Positions 26,385-34,439 are shown, numbered from the stretch's first letter. The stretch: 64,000 nt of DNA from Winogradskyella sp. KYW1333 (GCF_003335675.1 NZ_QPHL01000017.1:248001-312000); one strand, 5' to 3'. Notes: generated from the letters alone by a model not told the origin. Program-made: numbers and translations.

Positions 26385-27041
26385 ATGATTACCCTATCAG
26401 AGGAGAATTATTTAAAAGCAATTTATCATTTAGAGCGACAAATGGGTGGTGCCGTAAGTACAAATGCCATTGCTGATAAAATGGAAACAAAAGCTTCTTC
26501 CGTTACTGATATGGTTAAGAAATTAGCAGATAAAGACTATATTATCTATAAAAAGTATCAAGGTGTTAGTTTAACGGCTAAGGGTAATAAAACAGCAGCT
26601 AATGTTGTCCGCAAACATCGCTTATGGGAAGTTTTTTTAGTAGAGAAACTTAATTTTTCTTGGGATGAAGTACATGATGTTGCCGAACAACTTGAGCATA
26701 TTAAATCTCCTAAGTTAATTAATGAATTAGATGTATTTTTAGAATTCCCAACACATGATCCTCATGGTGATCCAATACCTGATAAGGATGGAAATATTTC
26801 TAAGTTAGATAAGATTAGTTTATCTAAAGTTGCATTAAATGATTTATGCACTTGTGTTGGTGTTATTGACTCTTCGGCAGAGTTTTTAAAATACCTAGAC
26901 AAGCATAAAATAGCCTTAGGAACTCAAATAAAAGTTATAGAAAAAGAATCATTTGATGAATCAATGACGATTGTAATTCATAATTCAGAACTCAACATTT
27001 CAAAAACAGTTGCTAACAATATATATGTAAAAACGCATTGA
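26385..27041 (+). CDS. DtxR/MntR family metal-dependent transcriptional regulator
   Basis: The 218-residue protein has an N-terminal winged helix (1-65, SEENYLKAIYHLERQMGG, AIADKMETKASSVTDMVKKLADKDYI) with a DtxR-family recognition helix. A dimerisation/metal domain follows (about 66-140) with candidate ligands in RKHRLWEVFLVEKL and the DEVHDVAEQLEH helix, and an SH3-like FeoA domain (about 150-218). Such regulators repress uptake genes when Fe2+ or Mn2+ is bound. The ZIP gene starts 1 base later, so they are cotranscribed. Confidence 0.9.
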   Translation: MITLSEENYLKAIYHLERQMGGAVSTNAIADKMETKASSVTDMVKKLADKDYIIYKKYQGVSLTAKGNKTAANVVRKHRLWEVFLVEKLNFSWDEVHDVAEQLEHIKSPKLINELDVFLEFPTHDPHGDPIPDKDGNISKLDKISLSKVALNDLCTCVGVIDSSAEFLKYLDKHKIALGTQIKVIEKESFDESMTIVIHNSELNISKTVANNIYVKTH

Positions 27042-27042
27042 T

Positions 27043-27867
27043 ATGATAGATAATGTAATTCAATATTTTGAGACAATAGACCCTGTTTTAGGAGCACTTT
27101 ATGCTTCGTTATTTACTTGGATATTAACTGCTGTAGGTGCTGCCTTGGTATTTTTTGTAAGAGGAATGAACAGAGCACTTTTAGATGGTATGTTAGGATT
27201 TACAGGAGGTGTTATGGTAGCCGCAAGTTTTTGGAGTTTATTGGCACCAGGAATAGAGATGAGTGAAGGAGAAGGATTTGTAAAAGTAATCCCTGTAGCT
27301 GTTGGGTTTGCGTTAGGCGCCTTATTTATTTTTGGATTAGATAAAATATTACCGCACTTACATATTAATTTTAAAGAGGATGAAAAAGAAGGGGTTAAAA
27401 CACCTTGGCACAGAACAACACTCTTAGTTTTGGCTATTGCCTTACACAATATACCAGAAGGTTTAGCAGTGGGTGTATTGTTTGGTGGAGTTGCCGCTGG
27501 AATACCAGAAGCAACAATTGGAGGTGCTGTTACGTTGGCTCTTGGGATTGGTATACAAAATTTCCCTGAGGGTCTTGCTGTCTCAATGCCGTTAAGACGT
27601 CATGGCGTGAGCAAATTTAAAAGTTTTTGGTATGGGCAAATGTCAGCAATTGTTGAACCAATAGCTGCTGTTGTGGGCGCATTGGCTGTGACCTTTTTTC
27701 AACCTATATTACCATATGCTTTGGCCTTTGCTGCTGGTGCAATGATATTTGTTGTTGTAGAAGAAGTAATACCAGAAACCCAACGTGATAAATATACAGA
27801 CATCGCCACACTTGGTTTTATTGGAGGATTCATTCTTATGATGACATTAGATGTTGGGTTAGGATAA
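27043..27867 (+). CDS. zupT: ZIP family divalent metal transporter
   Basis: ZIP proteins import Zn2+, Fe2+ or Mn2+ into the cytoplasm. The 274-residue protein has about eight hydrophobic segments, with the metal-site motifs HNIPEGLAVGVLFGG and QNFPEGLAVSMPLR in the fourth and fifth helices. The EEVIPETQRDK segment near the end is also typical. A short His-poor loop (LHINFKEDEKEGVK) joins helices three and four. Cotranscription with a DtxR-family regulator favours iron or manganese as substrate. The gene symbol rests on family resemblance only. Confidence 0.87.
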   Translation: MIDNVIQYFETIDPVLGALYASLFTWILTAVGAALVFFVRGMNRALLDGMLGFTGGVMVAASFWSLLAPGIEMSEGEGFVKVIPVAVGFALGALFIFGLDKILPHLHINFKEDEKEGVKTPWHRTTLLVLAIALHNIPEGLAVGVLFGGVAAGIPEATIGGAVTLALGIGIQNFPEGLAVSMPLRRHGVSKFKSFWYGQMSAIVEPIAAVVGALAVTFFQPILPYALAFAAGAMIFVVVEEVIPETQRDKYTDIATLGFIGGFILMMTLDVGLG

Positions 27868-27942
27868 TTATTTCAGTTCCTATTATACCATAGGCACTTT
27901 TATGTAGAACTAAGTCAGATTGTTTTAATTTAGAATTAAGGT

Positions 27943-28080
27943 CTAATGACAACCACAATCGTCATTACCACATGACTTATCTGTTCTCTTTTTTGGCCAC
28001 CAAACAAATATTTTAAACAAATAAACTAATGCAATCGTAAGTGCTGAAAAAACAAGTATGTATTGAATTATAGCATTCAT
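27943..28080 (-). CDS. FeoB-associated Cys-rich membrane peptide, 45 residues
   Basis: ATG at 28080 opens 45 codons ending TAG at 27943-27945. The product has one membrane helix (about 4-26) and a C-terminal tail with Cys37, Cys42 and Cys44 plus a final His (SCGNDDCGCH). This is the pattern of the FeoB-associated Cys-rich proteins. Its start follows the feoB stop codon with no gap. It probably helps Fe2+ uptake, or holds iron or an Fe-S unit on the cytoplasmic side, in the manner proposed for FeoC. Clear by position and pattern, unproven by function. Confidence 0.82.
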   Translation of the reverse strand: MNAIIQYILVFSALTIALVYLFKIFVWWPKKRTDKSCGNDDCGCH

Positions 28081-30180
28081 TTATTTTAATATTTGAAAGG
28101 CTATTAATGCTACAAGATAAGCAAAACCACTCATAATTATCAGTTGGGACATTGGCCATTTCCAAGAATTGGTTTCTTTTTTAACAATTGCAAGAGTACT
28201 CATACATTGCATGGCGAAAGCATAAAATAATAATAATGATATCCCAGAAGCAAAATTAAATAGCGGTCCACCAAGAATAGGATTAACCTCTCCAGCCATT
28301 CTGTTTTTAATAGTTTCTTCCTCATCACTACCTACGCTGTAAATAGTTGCAAGGGTACCAACAAATACTTCTCTCGCCGCAAAGGAACTCACTATGGCAA
28401 TTCCGATTTTCCAATCATAACCAAGTGGTCTTATAATAGGTTCTATTGCTCTACCTGTTACACCTATAAATGAATGTTCTAGCTTATGTGAAGCAATTTT
28501 TTGACTGAGTTCTTCTTCATTCAAGTTGGTATTAGCGTATAGTTCTGTCACAATACTTTCTGCATTATTAAATTGCTCACCTGGTCCATAGGAAGCTAAA
28601 AACCACAAGACAATAGAAATAGCTAAAATGATTTTACCTGCACCAAATACGAATGCTTTCGTTTTCTCAATAACTGTTAGTACAACATTTTTTAATAAGG
28701 GAAGTTTGTAATTTGGCATTTCTACAACGAAGAACGTTTTACTTCTAATTTTGAGAACCTTGTTTAAAATGTAGGCAGAACCTACGGCAGCGCCAAAACC
28801 AATGAGATAAAGTAGCATTAGTGTTAGAGCTTGATAACTCAGTCCCAAAAACCTTCCTTCGGGTATAACCAATGAAATTATAATTAAATAGACTGGTAAT
28901 CTAGCCGAACAGGTTGTAAATGGTGTTACTAGGATTGTTATTAATCGCTCTTTCCAACTTTCTATATTACGAGTTGCCATAATAGCTGGGATAGCACATG
29001 CTGTACCAGATATCAAGGGCACCACACTTTTACCACTTAAGCCAAATCGTCTCATAATGCGATCCATTAAGAATACAACTCGGCTCATATAGCCACTTTC
29101 CTCGAGAATGGCAATAAAGAGAAATAAAAATGCTATTTGAGGTATAAATATTACAATACCACCAAGCCCTGCTATTATACCTTCTGCCAATAAATCTGTA
29201 AAAGCGCCATCTGGCAAGGTACTTTTAGTCCATTCACTTAAAAATGCAAATGCACTATCAATAAAATCCATTGGCACGCTCGACCAATCGTAAATTGCCT
29301 GAAAAATTGTTAAGAGAATAACACCAAAAATTAAATAGCCCCAAACTTTATGTGTTAGAATTCTATCGAGTTTTATTCTGAGGTCTTTAGCAGAGGCCAA
29401 ATCAATAGTTTGACCTTTTTTAAGCGTATCATTTATGAATTGATAGCGTTTAATAGTCTCTTTTTGCTGAAGGCGTTTTAAATCTGTTTTCGATTTGGTC
29501 TTAAAACTCGCAACATCATCTATGGTTTTTCTGTTTGTTTTACCAAAGTTTACATCTTGTGTAATAACTAACCAAAGTTTATATAGCAACTGATTAGGGA
29601 AGGCTTTTCTTAAATTTTCGAAATAATTTGTATCTATGGAAGACGCATTAAGACAAGGTTTTGTGGAAAGCTCTTTATAATTTGTAATAAGTTCTTTTAA
29701 ATCATCAATTCCCTTGTTTTTCCTTGTACTAATAAGGGCAATTTTTGTTTGTAGTTCTCTTTCTAAATATTCTATGTCTAAAGAGATTCCTTTATAGGCC
29801 ATCCGATCAGACATGTTAATTACGAGAATAGTTGGAATTTCTAAATCTTTGATTTGGGTGAATAATAACAGATTTCGTTTTAAGTTTTCAACGTCACTTA
29901 CAACAACCGCGACGTCAGGAAAATCTTTGTCATTTTTGTTGAGTAAAAGCTCAATGACTACATTTTCGTCTAAAGAAGATGCGTTTAAGCTATATGTACC
30001 GGGTAAATCAATAATATGGGCTTTAACACCACGCGGAAGCTTACAGATTCCCTCTTTTTTTTCTACTGTTATCCCAGGATAATTACCTACTTTTTGGTTT
30101 AATCCTGTAAGCGCGTTAAACACTGAGGTTTTACCGGTGTTTGGATTTCCAATTAACGCTACATTAATCTGCTTGCTCAT
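28081..30180 (-). CDS. feoB: ferrous iron transport protein B
   Basis: FeoB is the inner-membrane Fe2+ importer with an N-terminal G domain. The 699-residue protein has G1 GNPNTGKTSVFNALTG, G3 DLPGTYSLN and an NMSD G4, then a helical spacer. The membrane part from about 285 has GSAYILNKVLK-type and FIPQIAFLFLFIAILEE helices and the Gate motif region with ISGTACAIPAIMATR, which holds a conserved cysteine. It overlaps feoA by 17 bases and is followed without gap by the Cys-rich peptide gene. Confidence 0.96.
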   Translation of the reverse strand: MSKQINVALIGNPNTGKTSVFNALTGLNQKVGNYPGITVEKKEGICKLPRGVKAHIIDLPGTYSLNASSLDENVVIELLLNKNDKDFPDVAVVVSDVENLKRNLLLFTQIKDLEIPTILVINMSDRMAYKGISLDIEYLERELQTKIALISTRKNKGIDDLKELITNYKELSTKPCLNASSIDTNYFENLRKAFPNQLLYKLWLVITQDVNFGKTNRKTIDDVASFKTKSKTDLKRLQQKETIKRYQFINDTLKKGQTIDLASAKDLRIKLDRILTHKVWGYLIFGVILLTIFQAIYDWSSVPMDFIDSAFAFLSEWTKSTLPDGAFTDLLAEGIIAGLGGIVIFIPQIAFLFLFIAILEESGYMSRVVFLMDRIMRRFGLSGKSVVPLISGTACAIPAIMATRNIESWKERLITILVTPFTTCSARLPVYLIIISLVIPEGRFLGLSYQALTLMLLYLIGFGAAVGSAYILNKVLKIRSKTFFVVEMPNYKLPLLKNVVLTVIEKTKAFVFGAGKIILAISIVLWFLASYGPGEQFNNAESIVTELYANTNLNEEELSQKIASHKLEHSFIGVTGRAIEPIIRPLGYDWKIGIAIVSSFAAREVFVGTLATIYSVGSDEEETIKNRMAGEVNPILGGPLFNFASGISLLLFYAFAMQCMSTLAIVKKETNSWKWPMSQLIIMSGFAYLVALIAFQILK

Positions 30181-30400
30181 TTACAGTTTCTATTAAAATA
30201 TGAATAGCAGTTTCTTTTCTTATTGCTAAATGTGAACCATTAATATTAAGATACATTGGGTCTGCAAAAGGAGCAACTTGTACTAGTTCTACTAAATTAC
30301 CAGGTAAGCATCCCATTTCAAGAAGTTTTAATGGGATATGAATAGATGAAACATCTTTAATGATGCCTTGTTGTCCACGTTTTAAATCAGCTAAAGTCAC
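30164..30400 (-). CDS. feoA: ferrous iron transport protein A
   Basis: FeoA is a small SH3-like cytoplasmic partner of FeoB. The 78 residues start MTLADLKRGQQGII and include the family blocks LLEMGCLPGNLVELVQVAPFADP and HLAIRKETA. Length is normal. It is the first gene of feoA-feoB-Cys-rich peptide. The start is supported by a -7 element at 30433-30440. Confidence 0.93.
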   Translation of the reverse strand: MTLADLKRGQQGIIKDVSSIHIPLKLLEMGCLPGNLVELVQVAPFADPMYLNINGSHLAIRKETAIHILIETVNEQAD

Positions 30401-30411
30401 CCAATTCCTTA

Positions 30412-30440
30412 TTTAGAATAATTTTAAAGAAGCAAAAATA
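30412..30440 (-). promoter_or_regulatory. feoA promoter element with a TTTAGA-type inverted repeat
   Basis: TATTTTTG on the minus strand (30433-30440) is an exact -7 element. Right downstream, 30412-30428 holds TTTAGA-N5-TTTAAA, 11 of 12 arm bases like the inverted repeat at 7624-7640. Its position at the likely transcription start suits repression, but in an AT-rich genome the match may be chance. Confidence 0.4.
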
Positions 30441-30480
30441 AGCTAAAAATTTATGTGTCGTTGTAGGATTTGAGAAGAAT

Positions 30481-31155
30481 TTAAGATTCTTCTTTTAAAG
30501 TTTTAATATCCTCTAAGAGTCTATCAATATCTTCTGGATTTGTACCATCATAGAAACCTCTTATCTGTCGCTTTTTATCAATAAGCATAAAATTTTCTGT
30601 ATGAATCATGTCGTACTCGTCACCAGATCCATCTGTTTTTACAGCAAGGTAGCTTTTTCTAGCAAGCTCATAGATTTGTTTTTTGTCTCCTGTTACTAAA
30701 TTCCATTTCCTATCTATAACACCCTTATTCTTCGCATATTTTTTAAGTTGCTCAACAGTATCTATTCTTGGTGTTACTGAATGGGATAACAGCATTATAT
30801 CATCATCGTTTATAATTTCACTTTGAATCTGATACATATGATCGGTCATTATAGGGCAAATAGTCTGGCAGGTTGTAAAAAAGAAATCGGCTATATATAT
30901 TTTATTCTTGTAAGTCTCTTGTGTAATTATTTCACCATTCTGATTTACTAAATTAAAGTCTCCTATTTTATGATATTTGGCCTTGTGTTGTAGCGTACTA
31001 TCTACTAATTCTTCACTGACCATTGCAGGTTGATAGATTGGTAATGGCTTGTTTACATTAAGGATACTATAGATAATCATGACAATAACAACACATAAAA
31101 CTGTGAAGAAAATTCCGAATTTTTTATAGTCTTTAAAAAATGAAAGAAACGACAT
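30481..31155 (-). CDS. SCO1/SenC family copper chaperone-like protein
   Basis: SCO proteins deliver copper to cytochrome c oxidase or act as thiol reductases. The 224-residue protein has an N-terminal membrane anchor (about 12-33) and a periplasmic thioredoxin fold with the copper ligands Cys96 and Cys100 (FTTCQTICPIM) and His185 (MIHTENFML). The phosphate-like motif LLSHSVTPRIDT is also standard. No cytochrome oxidase genes are adjacent, so its partner lies elsewhere. Confidence 0.92.
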   Translation of the reverse strand: MSFLSFFKDYKKFGIFFTVLCVVIVMIIYSILNVNKPLPIYQPAMVSEELVDSTLQHKAKYHKIGDFNLVNQNGEIITQETYKNKIYIADFFFTTCQTICPIMTDHMYQIQSEIINDDDIMLLSHSVTPRIDTVEQLKKYAKNKGVIDRKWNLVTGDKKQIYELARKSYLAVKTDGSGDEYDMIHTENFMLIDKKRQIRGFYDGTNPEDIDRLLEDIKTLKEES

Positions 31156-31314
31156 GAATTGCCTTTATTTATTGATTTGGTAAAGGTACGACTCATTGTT
31201 GTTGTCTTTGATATTTTTAACAGATTTGTAGCTCTTTTTTTAACATAAATCTAAATCCTTGTTAAAAATGAAATGATTGAATTTAGAATTATTTTCTAAA
31301 TGCATTGAAAAGAT

Positions 31315-31322
31315 TACTTTTG
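31315..31322 (+). promoter_or_regulatory. -7 promoter element of the rseP gene
   Basis: TACTTTTG matches TAnnTTTG exactly, 25 bases before the ATG at 31348. No TTG at normal spacing is seen. Confidence 0.45.
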
Positions 31323-31347
31323 TCAATCGAAATTTGAAAGTGACAAA

Positions 31348-32688
31348 ATGGAATTTATAATTAAAATATCTCAATTTTTACTCAGCTTATCTTTGCTTAT
31401 TGTTTTACATGAGCTTGGGCATTTTATACCAGCAAAGCTGTTTAAAACTAAGGTGGAGAAGTTCTATTTGTTTTTTGATGTTAAGTTTTCTCTTTTTAAA
31501 AAGAAAATTGGTGACACTGTTTATGGTATAGGTTGGTTACCACTTGGTGGCTATGTGAAAATTGCCGGAATGATTGATGAAAGCATGGATAAAGAACAAA
31601 TGGCTCAACCGCCACAACCATGGGAATTCCGTTCTAAACCAGCTTGGCAGAGACTTATAATAATGCTTGGTGGTGTTACTGTAAATTTCATCTTGGCTTA
31701 CGTTATATATGTGGCTGTTTCATTTGCATATGGTGATTCTGTAGTTAAAGTAGATAGTCTTAAAGACGGTTATTGGATTGCGAATCCAGCTTTAGAAGAA
31801 GCAGGTTTAAAAACAGGTGATAAGGTTATTGCGATAAATGACGCTCCAATAATTAATGATTCTGATATAGGTCTTAATATCATTAAGGCAGAACAAATTA
31901 CTGTAAAAAGGGGAGAGGAAACCAAAACAATTGATTTACCCGAAGATTTTTTAGGGCAACTTTCATCTACAGGAAGTAAGGATTTGTTTGAGTATAGAGT
32001 GCCATTTATGGTAGCTCAAATAGCTGACAGTTCCGCTAATGCAAACAATGACATTAAAGAAGAAGATATTATTACTTCAATAAATGGGAAAAAATTAAAG
32101 TATTTTGATCAGTTGGATAATGTTTTGGGAGGATTAAAAAATACTTCTGTAACTGCCGAGGTTTTAAGAGATGATAAAACAATAACTACAGAATTGGAAT
32201 TGGATAATGATGGAAACTTTGGTTTGAGACCCTTCAGAATTCATCCAAAATTTGAGGATTTAGGCTATTATGAAGTAACCAGAAAGTCTTATTCATTTGG
32301 AGAAAGTTTTGGAGCAGGTTGGAACAAATTCACAAAGACCATCAGTAATTATGGCGATCAATTAGCGGCAATATTTAATCCTAAAACAGGTGCCTATAAG
32401 GGTCTTGGAGGCTTCAAAGCCATATACGATCAATTCTCGAGTGTATGGAGCTGGCCTTATTTTTGGGGATTAACCGCCTTTTTATCTATAATGTTAGCCA
32501 TATTAAACCTATTGCCAATTCCTGCTTTAGATGGAGGCCATGTAATGTTCTTATTATATGAAATGGTATCTGGGCGTAAGCCAAGTGAGAAATTCTTAGA
32601 ACGTGCACAAATAGTAGGATTCTTTATTTTAATCGCACTCGTATTATTTGCTAATGGAAATGATGTTTTTAAAGCTTTAACCAACTAA
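31348..32688 (+). CDS. rseP: site-2 intramembrane metalloprotease RseP
   Basis: RseP cleaves membrane proteins such as anti-sigma factors or signal-peptide remnants inside the membrane. The 446-residue protein has the zinc motif HELGH (His21, Glu22, His25) in the first membrane helix, two PDZ-like regions (about 120-190 and 200-290), and the second-site motif NLLPIPALDGGHV near residue 390. Length and layout are normal. It stands alone ahead of the tRNA gene, transcribed the same way. Confidence 0.94.
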   Translation: MEFIIKISQFLLSLSLLIVLHELGHFIPAKLFKTKVEKFYLFFDVKFSLFKKKIGDTVYGIGWLPLGGYVKIAGMIDESMDKEQMAQPPQPWEFRSKPAWQRLIIMLGGVTVNFILAYVIYVAVSFAYGDSVVKVDSLKDGYWIANPALEEAGLKTGDKVIAINDAPIINDSDIGLNIIKAEQITVKRGEETKTIDLPEDFLGQLSSTGSKDLFEYRVPFMVAQIADSSANANNDIKEEDIITSINGKKLKYFDQLDNVLGGLKNTSVTAEVLRDDKTITTELELDNDGNFGLRPFRIHPKFEDLGYYEVTRKSYSFGESFGAGWNKFTKTISNYGDQLAAIFNPKTGAYKGLGGFKAIYDQFSSVWSWPYFWGLTAFLSIMLAILNLLPIPALDGGHVMFLLYEMVSGRKPSEKFLERAQIVGFFILIALVLFANGNDVFKALTN

Positions 32689-32728
32689 AATATTTAGTTG
32701 AGTAAGCTCAAAAAATTAATATTTCATA

Positions 32729-32758
32729 TTGTAGAGATTAAAAAATAATTTATATTTG
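32729..32758 (+). promoter_or_regulatory. promoter of the tRNA-Asn gene
   Basis: TTG (32729-32731) and TATATTTG (32751-32758) are 19 bases apart, an ideal Bacteroidetes promoter. The mature tRNA begins 25 bases after the -7 element. Confidence 0.75.
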
Positions 32759-32783
32759 CGCTCGCTATCGTAAAAGATAATCT

Positions 32784-32857
32784 TCCTCAGTAGCTCAGTT
32801 GGTTAGAGCATCTGACTGTTAATCAGAGGGTCGTTGGTTCGAGCCCAACCTGAGGAG
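32784..32857 (+). tRNA. tRNA-Asn (anticodon GTT)
   Basis: A 74-base cloverleaf. The acceptor arms TCCTCAG and CTGAGGA pair fully. The D arm carries AGCTCAGTTGGTTAGAGC, the anticodon arm is CTGACTGTTAATCAG with GTT at the loop centre, and the T arm contains GGTTCGAGCC. The discriminator base is G, and CCA is not encoded. Confidence 0.97.
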
Positions 32858-32859
32858 CT

Positions 32860-32891
32860 AAGCCTTACAGAGAATGTAGGGCTTTTTTTAT
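32860..32891 (+). terminator. rho-independent terminator after tRNA-Asn
   Basis: Arms 32860-32869 and 32875-32884 pair over 10 bases with one G-T, followed by TTTTT. It starts 2 bases after the tRNA. Confidence 0.8.
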
Positions 32892-33261
32892 GCTCTTAAC
32901 CATCTGCAAAACACTGTAAAAAAGGCCTTTACGATTTTTGACCTCAAAAATACATTTTCAAGACAATTGAATATAAGTATTTTTTCGGTAGCTAATTCCT
33001 ATATAAAAGTGACACACATTTGATACACTTTTGGCAGACACAGTCAAATCAATTAATAAAAACACAGAGTCAGTTAAAAATCGGATTTCTTTTTGGAGTT
33101 GGTTAAGTATAGTTGCTTTTGCAATTTAGCTTGCATTATTTTTCTATGATGGGTAACTTTTATGCGAATAGTATTGATAATAAACTTTTCGGGACTAATT
33201 ATTTCTATGAGTAAATTTTTAGATATAAAAATGATATTTTTACACTAACTATATTCGAAAG
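32892..33261. other. 370-base gene-poor stretch with an eroded reading frame
   Basis: I see no intact gene here. On the plus strand a frame opening with TTG at 33031 reads MADTVKSINKNTESVKNR then a hydrophobic run and stops at TAG 33127-33129; the same frame continues with LALFFYDG before a TAA. It looks like the N-terminus of a small membrane protein broken by a stop, but it may be chance. No copy of the tRNA 3' end was found that would mark an integration site. Confidence 0.3.
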
Positions 33262-33435
33262 ATGAAATATTTTATCTTCTTTATTTGTGTTGCATCTTTA
33301 ATAATATGTCTGTATTCTATTATTTTATATTTTACATATGCATCATATAGCAAATACTTTTCAATTGGTTTATCAGTATTCATATTTACTGCATTTTACT
33401 TGTGGAAGAACAACTTCTTTAAACGAAACAAATGA
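33262..33435 (+). CDS. small hydrophobic membrane protein, 57 residues
   Basis: ATG at 33262 opens 57 codons ending TGA at 33433-33435. The product has two membrane segments (about residues 3-25 and 32-48) and a basic end (KNNFFKRNK). Its stop overlaps the next start as ATGA, and a near-consensus -7 (TATTTTTA, 33235-33242) lies upstream. The 4-base overlaps with the following ORF suggest one transcript of three coupled genes. I do not recognise a family. Confidence 0.55.
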   Translation: MKYFIFFICVASLIICLYSIILYFTYASYSKYFSIGLSVFIFTAFYLWKNNFFKRNK

Positions 33436-33662
33436 CCTTAAACGAGTTCAATAAATTAGATATGAGAGACGGAATGGAAACCGTCAATCAATTTGGTACT
33501 TTCTTGGATAACTATTATGACGATGAAGAACGTTGTAATCTATTTGCAATTGATATGTTTTTTGTCGAGGTAGCCTATCATAATAATCATAACAGAATAA
33601 AACAAATAAGAGCCTTTAGGTACGGTCACAGGCTTGACAGATATTCTAATCTAAGCATATGA
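33432..33662 (+). CDS. small soluble protein of a flavobacterial family, 76 residues
   Basis: The product starts MTLNEFNKLDMRDGMETVNQ, then has an acidic DNYYDDEERCNLFAIDMFFVEVAYH stretch and a final RIKQIRAFRYGHRLDRY. From memory it resembles small uncharacterised proteins of Bacteroidetes that share the MTLxEFNxLD start and a FYVEVxYN core. It overlaps the first ORF and the third ORF by 4 bases each (ATGA). No catalytic motif is visible. Confidence 0.6.
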   Translation: MTLNEFNKLDMRDGMETVNQFGTFLDNYYDDEERCNLFAIDMFFVEVAYHNNHNRIKQIRAFRYGHRLDRYSNLSI

Positions 33663-33979
33663 AAAAAGTATTTGCCATATTGTGTATTGTAGGAATAGTT
33701 TATCCTTACTATTACATCTTTAAATTTATTGAAACAAATAATTGGGAATGGTCTACTTCACTATTTTTTGAACAAATTCATCAAAATTATGCAATGAGTA
33801 TTTTAATAGCTGATTTAACTATTGCAGCCACATCTTTTCTTATTTTTCTTATTTACAGATTAAGAGTAAAAGCAATCAGTAAAAATCAGTTCATAAAGTA
33901 TTTGATTTCTTTAATTATGGTTGGTTTTTCATTAGCACTACCATTGTATCTATTTGACAATTATGAAAAGAATAACTAA
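33659..33979 (+). CDS. DUF2834-like membrane protein
   Basis: The 106-residue protein has three hydrophobic segments (about 4-22, 47-66 and 84-100). Its spacing and the pieces PYYYIFKF, FEQIHQNYAMSILIADL and GFSLALPLYLF fit the DUF2834 family, which has no known function. It overlaps the preceding ORF by 4 bases and ends the three-gene unit. The downstream 0.77 kb has no gene. Confidence 0.65.
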   Translation: MKKVFAILCIVGIVYPYYYIFKFIETNNWEWSTSLFFEQIHQNYAMSILIADLTIAATSFLIFLIYRLRVKAISKNQFIKYLISLIMVGFSLALPLYLFDNYEKNN

Positions 33980-34115
33980 AACATATTAGAAGTATCAGAT
34001 ATGCCAACATTATTGAAATACTAACAAATACTTATTAGGCATTTACTGAAGCTAAAAATAGAGCTTAAATTAATGGCAATTATTTTATAATCTACTGATA
34101 TTGAAGTTAAACTTA

Positions 34116-34268
34116 TTGTGGAGCTGAAATAAGTAATATAATTTCATTATGTAACAATAGTTACAAAATTAATTAAGCAATATCTGTAATTTTAAGATGA
34201 CTCTTTTTTAAAATAGTAAGAGTTATGGTATTAAGAGAGTATTAAACATTAATGTTTGGTACTCTTTT
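34116..34268 (+). ncRNA. putative small RNA unit 1 (promoter, palindrome, terminator)
   Basis: TTG at 34116-34118 and TAATTTCA at 34139-34146 are 20 bases apart, a promoter-like pair with an imperfect -7. Four bases on is the perfect inverted repeat TGTAACAATAGTTACA (34150-34165). A second hairpin pairs 34197-34205 with 34218-34226. A third, 16 base pairs long, spans 34235-34266 and runs into TTTT, like a terminator. No ORF of useful size lies inside. It could be an RNA of about 115-120 bases, or the 16-bp palindrome could be an operator. Confidence 0.45.
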
Positions 34269-34283
34269 ATTTATTTGGACTTA

Positions 34284-34439
34284 TTGTGGAGCTGAAATAG
34301 GCGTTATAATTTCAATATGTAACAATAGTTACATAATTAATTAGACTACACTCGTAACTTTATTTAATTCTACTTCTTTAATGAATTAGACTTAATAGCT
34401 CAGAGGGTGTTATATTTTTTGGATATAATGCCCTCTTTT
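34284..34439 (+). ncRNA. putative small RNA unit 2 (second tandem copy)
   Basis: The same parts recur at the same spacing: TTG 34284-34286, TAATTTCA 34307-34314 (20 bases apart) and TGTAACAATAGTTACA 34318-34333. The terminator hairpin pairs 34402-34415 with 34423-34436 over 14 bases with two G-T pairs, followed by TTT. Its arm sequence is unlike unit 1, so structure is kept while sequence changes. An inner pairing of TAATTC (34365-34370) with GAATTA (34383-34388) is possible. Confidence 0.45.

Noticed and set aside
31282..31300. TTTAGA-N7-TCTAAA upstream of rseP, at first taken as another metal-regulator site.
   Set aside because: The spacer is 7 bases, not 4-5, and the region is AT-rich. 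RseP has no obvious link to metals, so chance is the better explanation.
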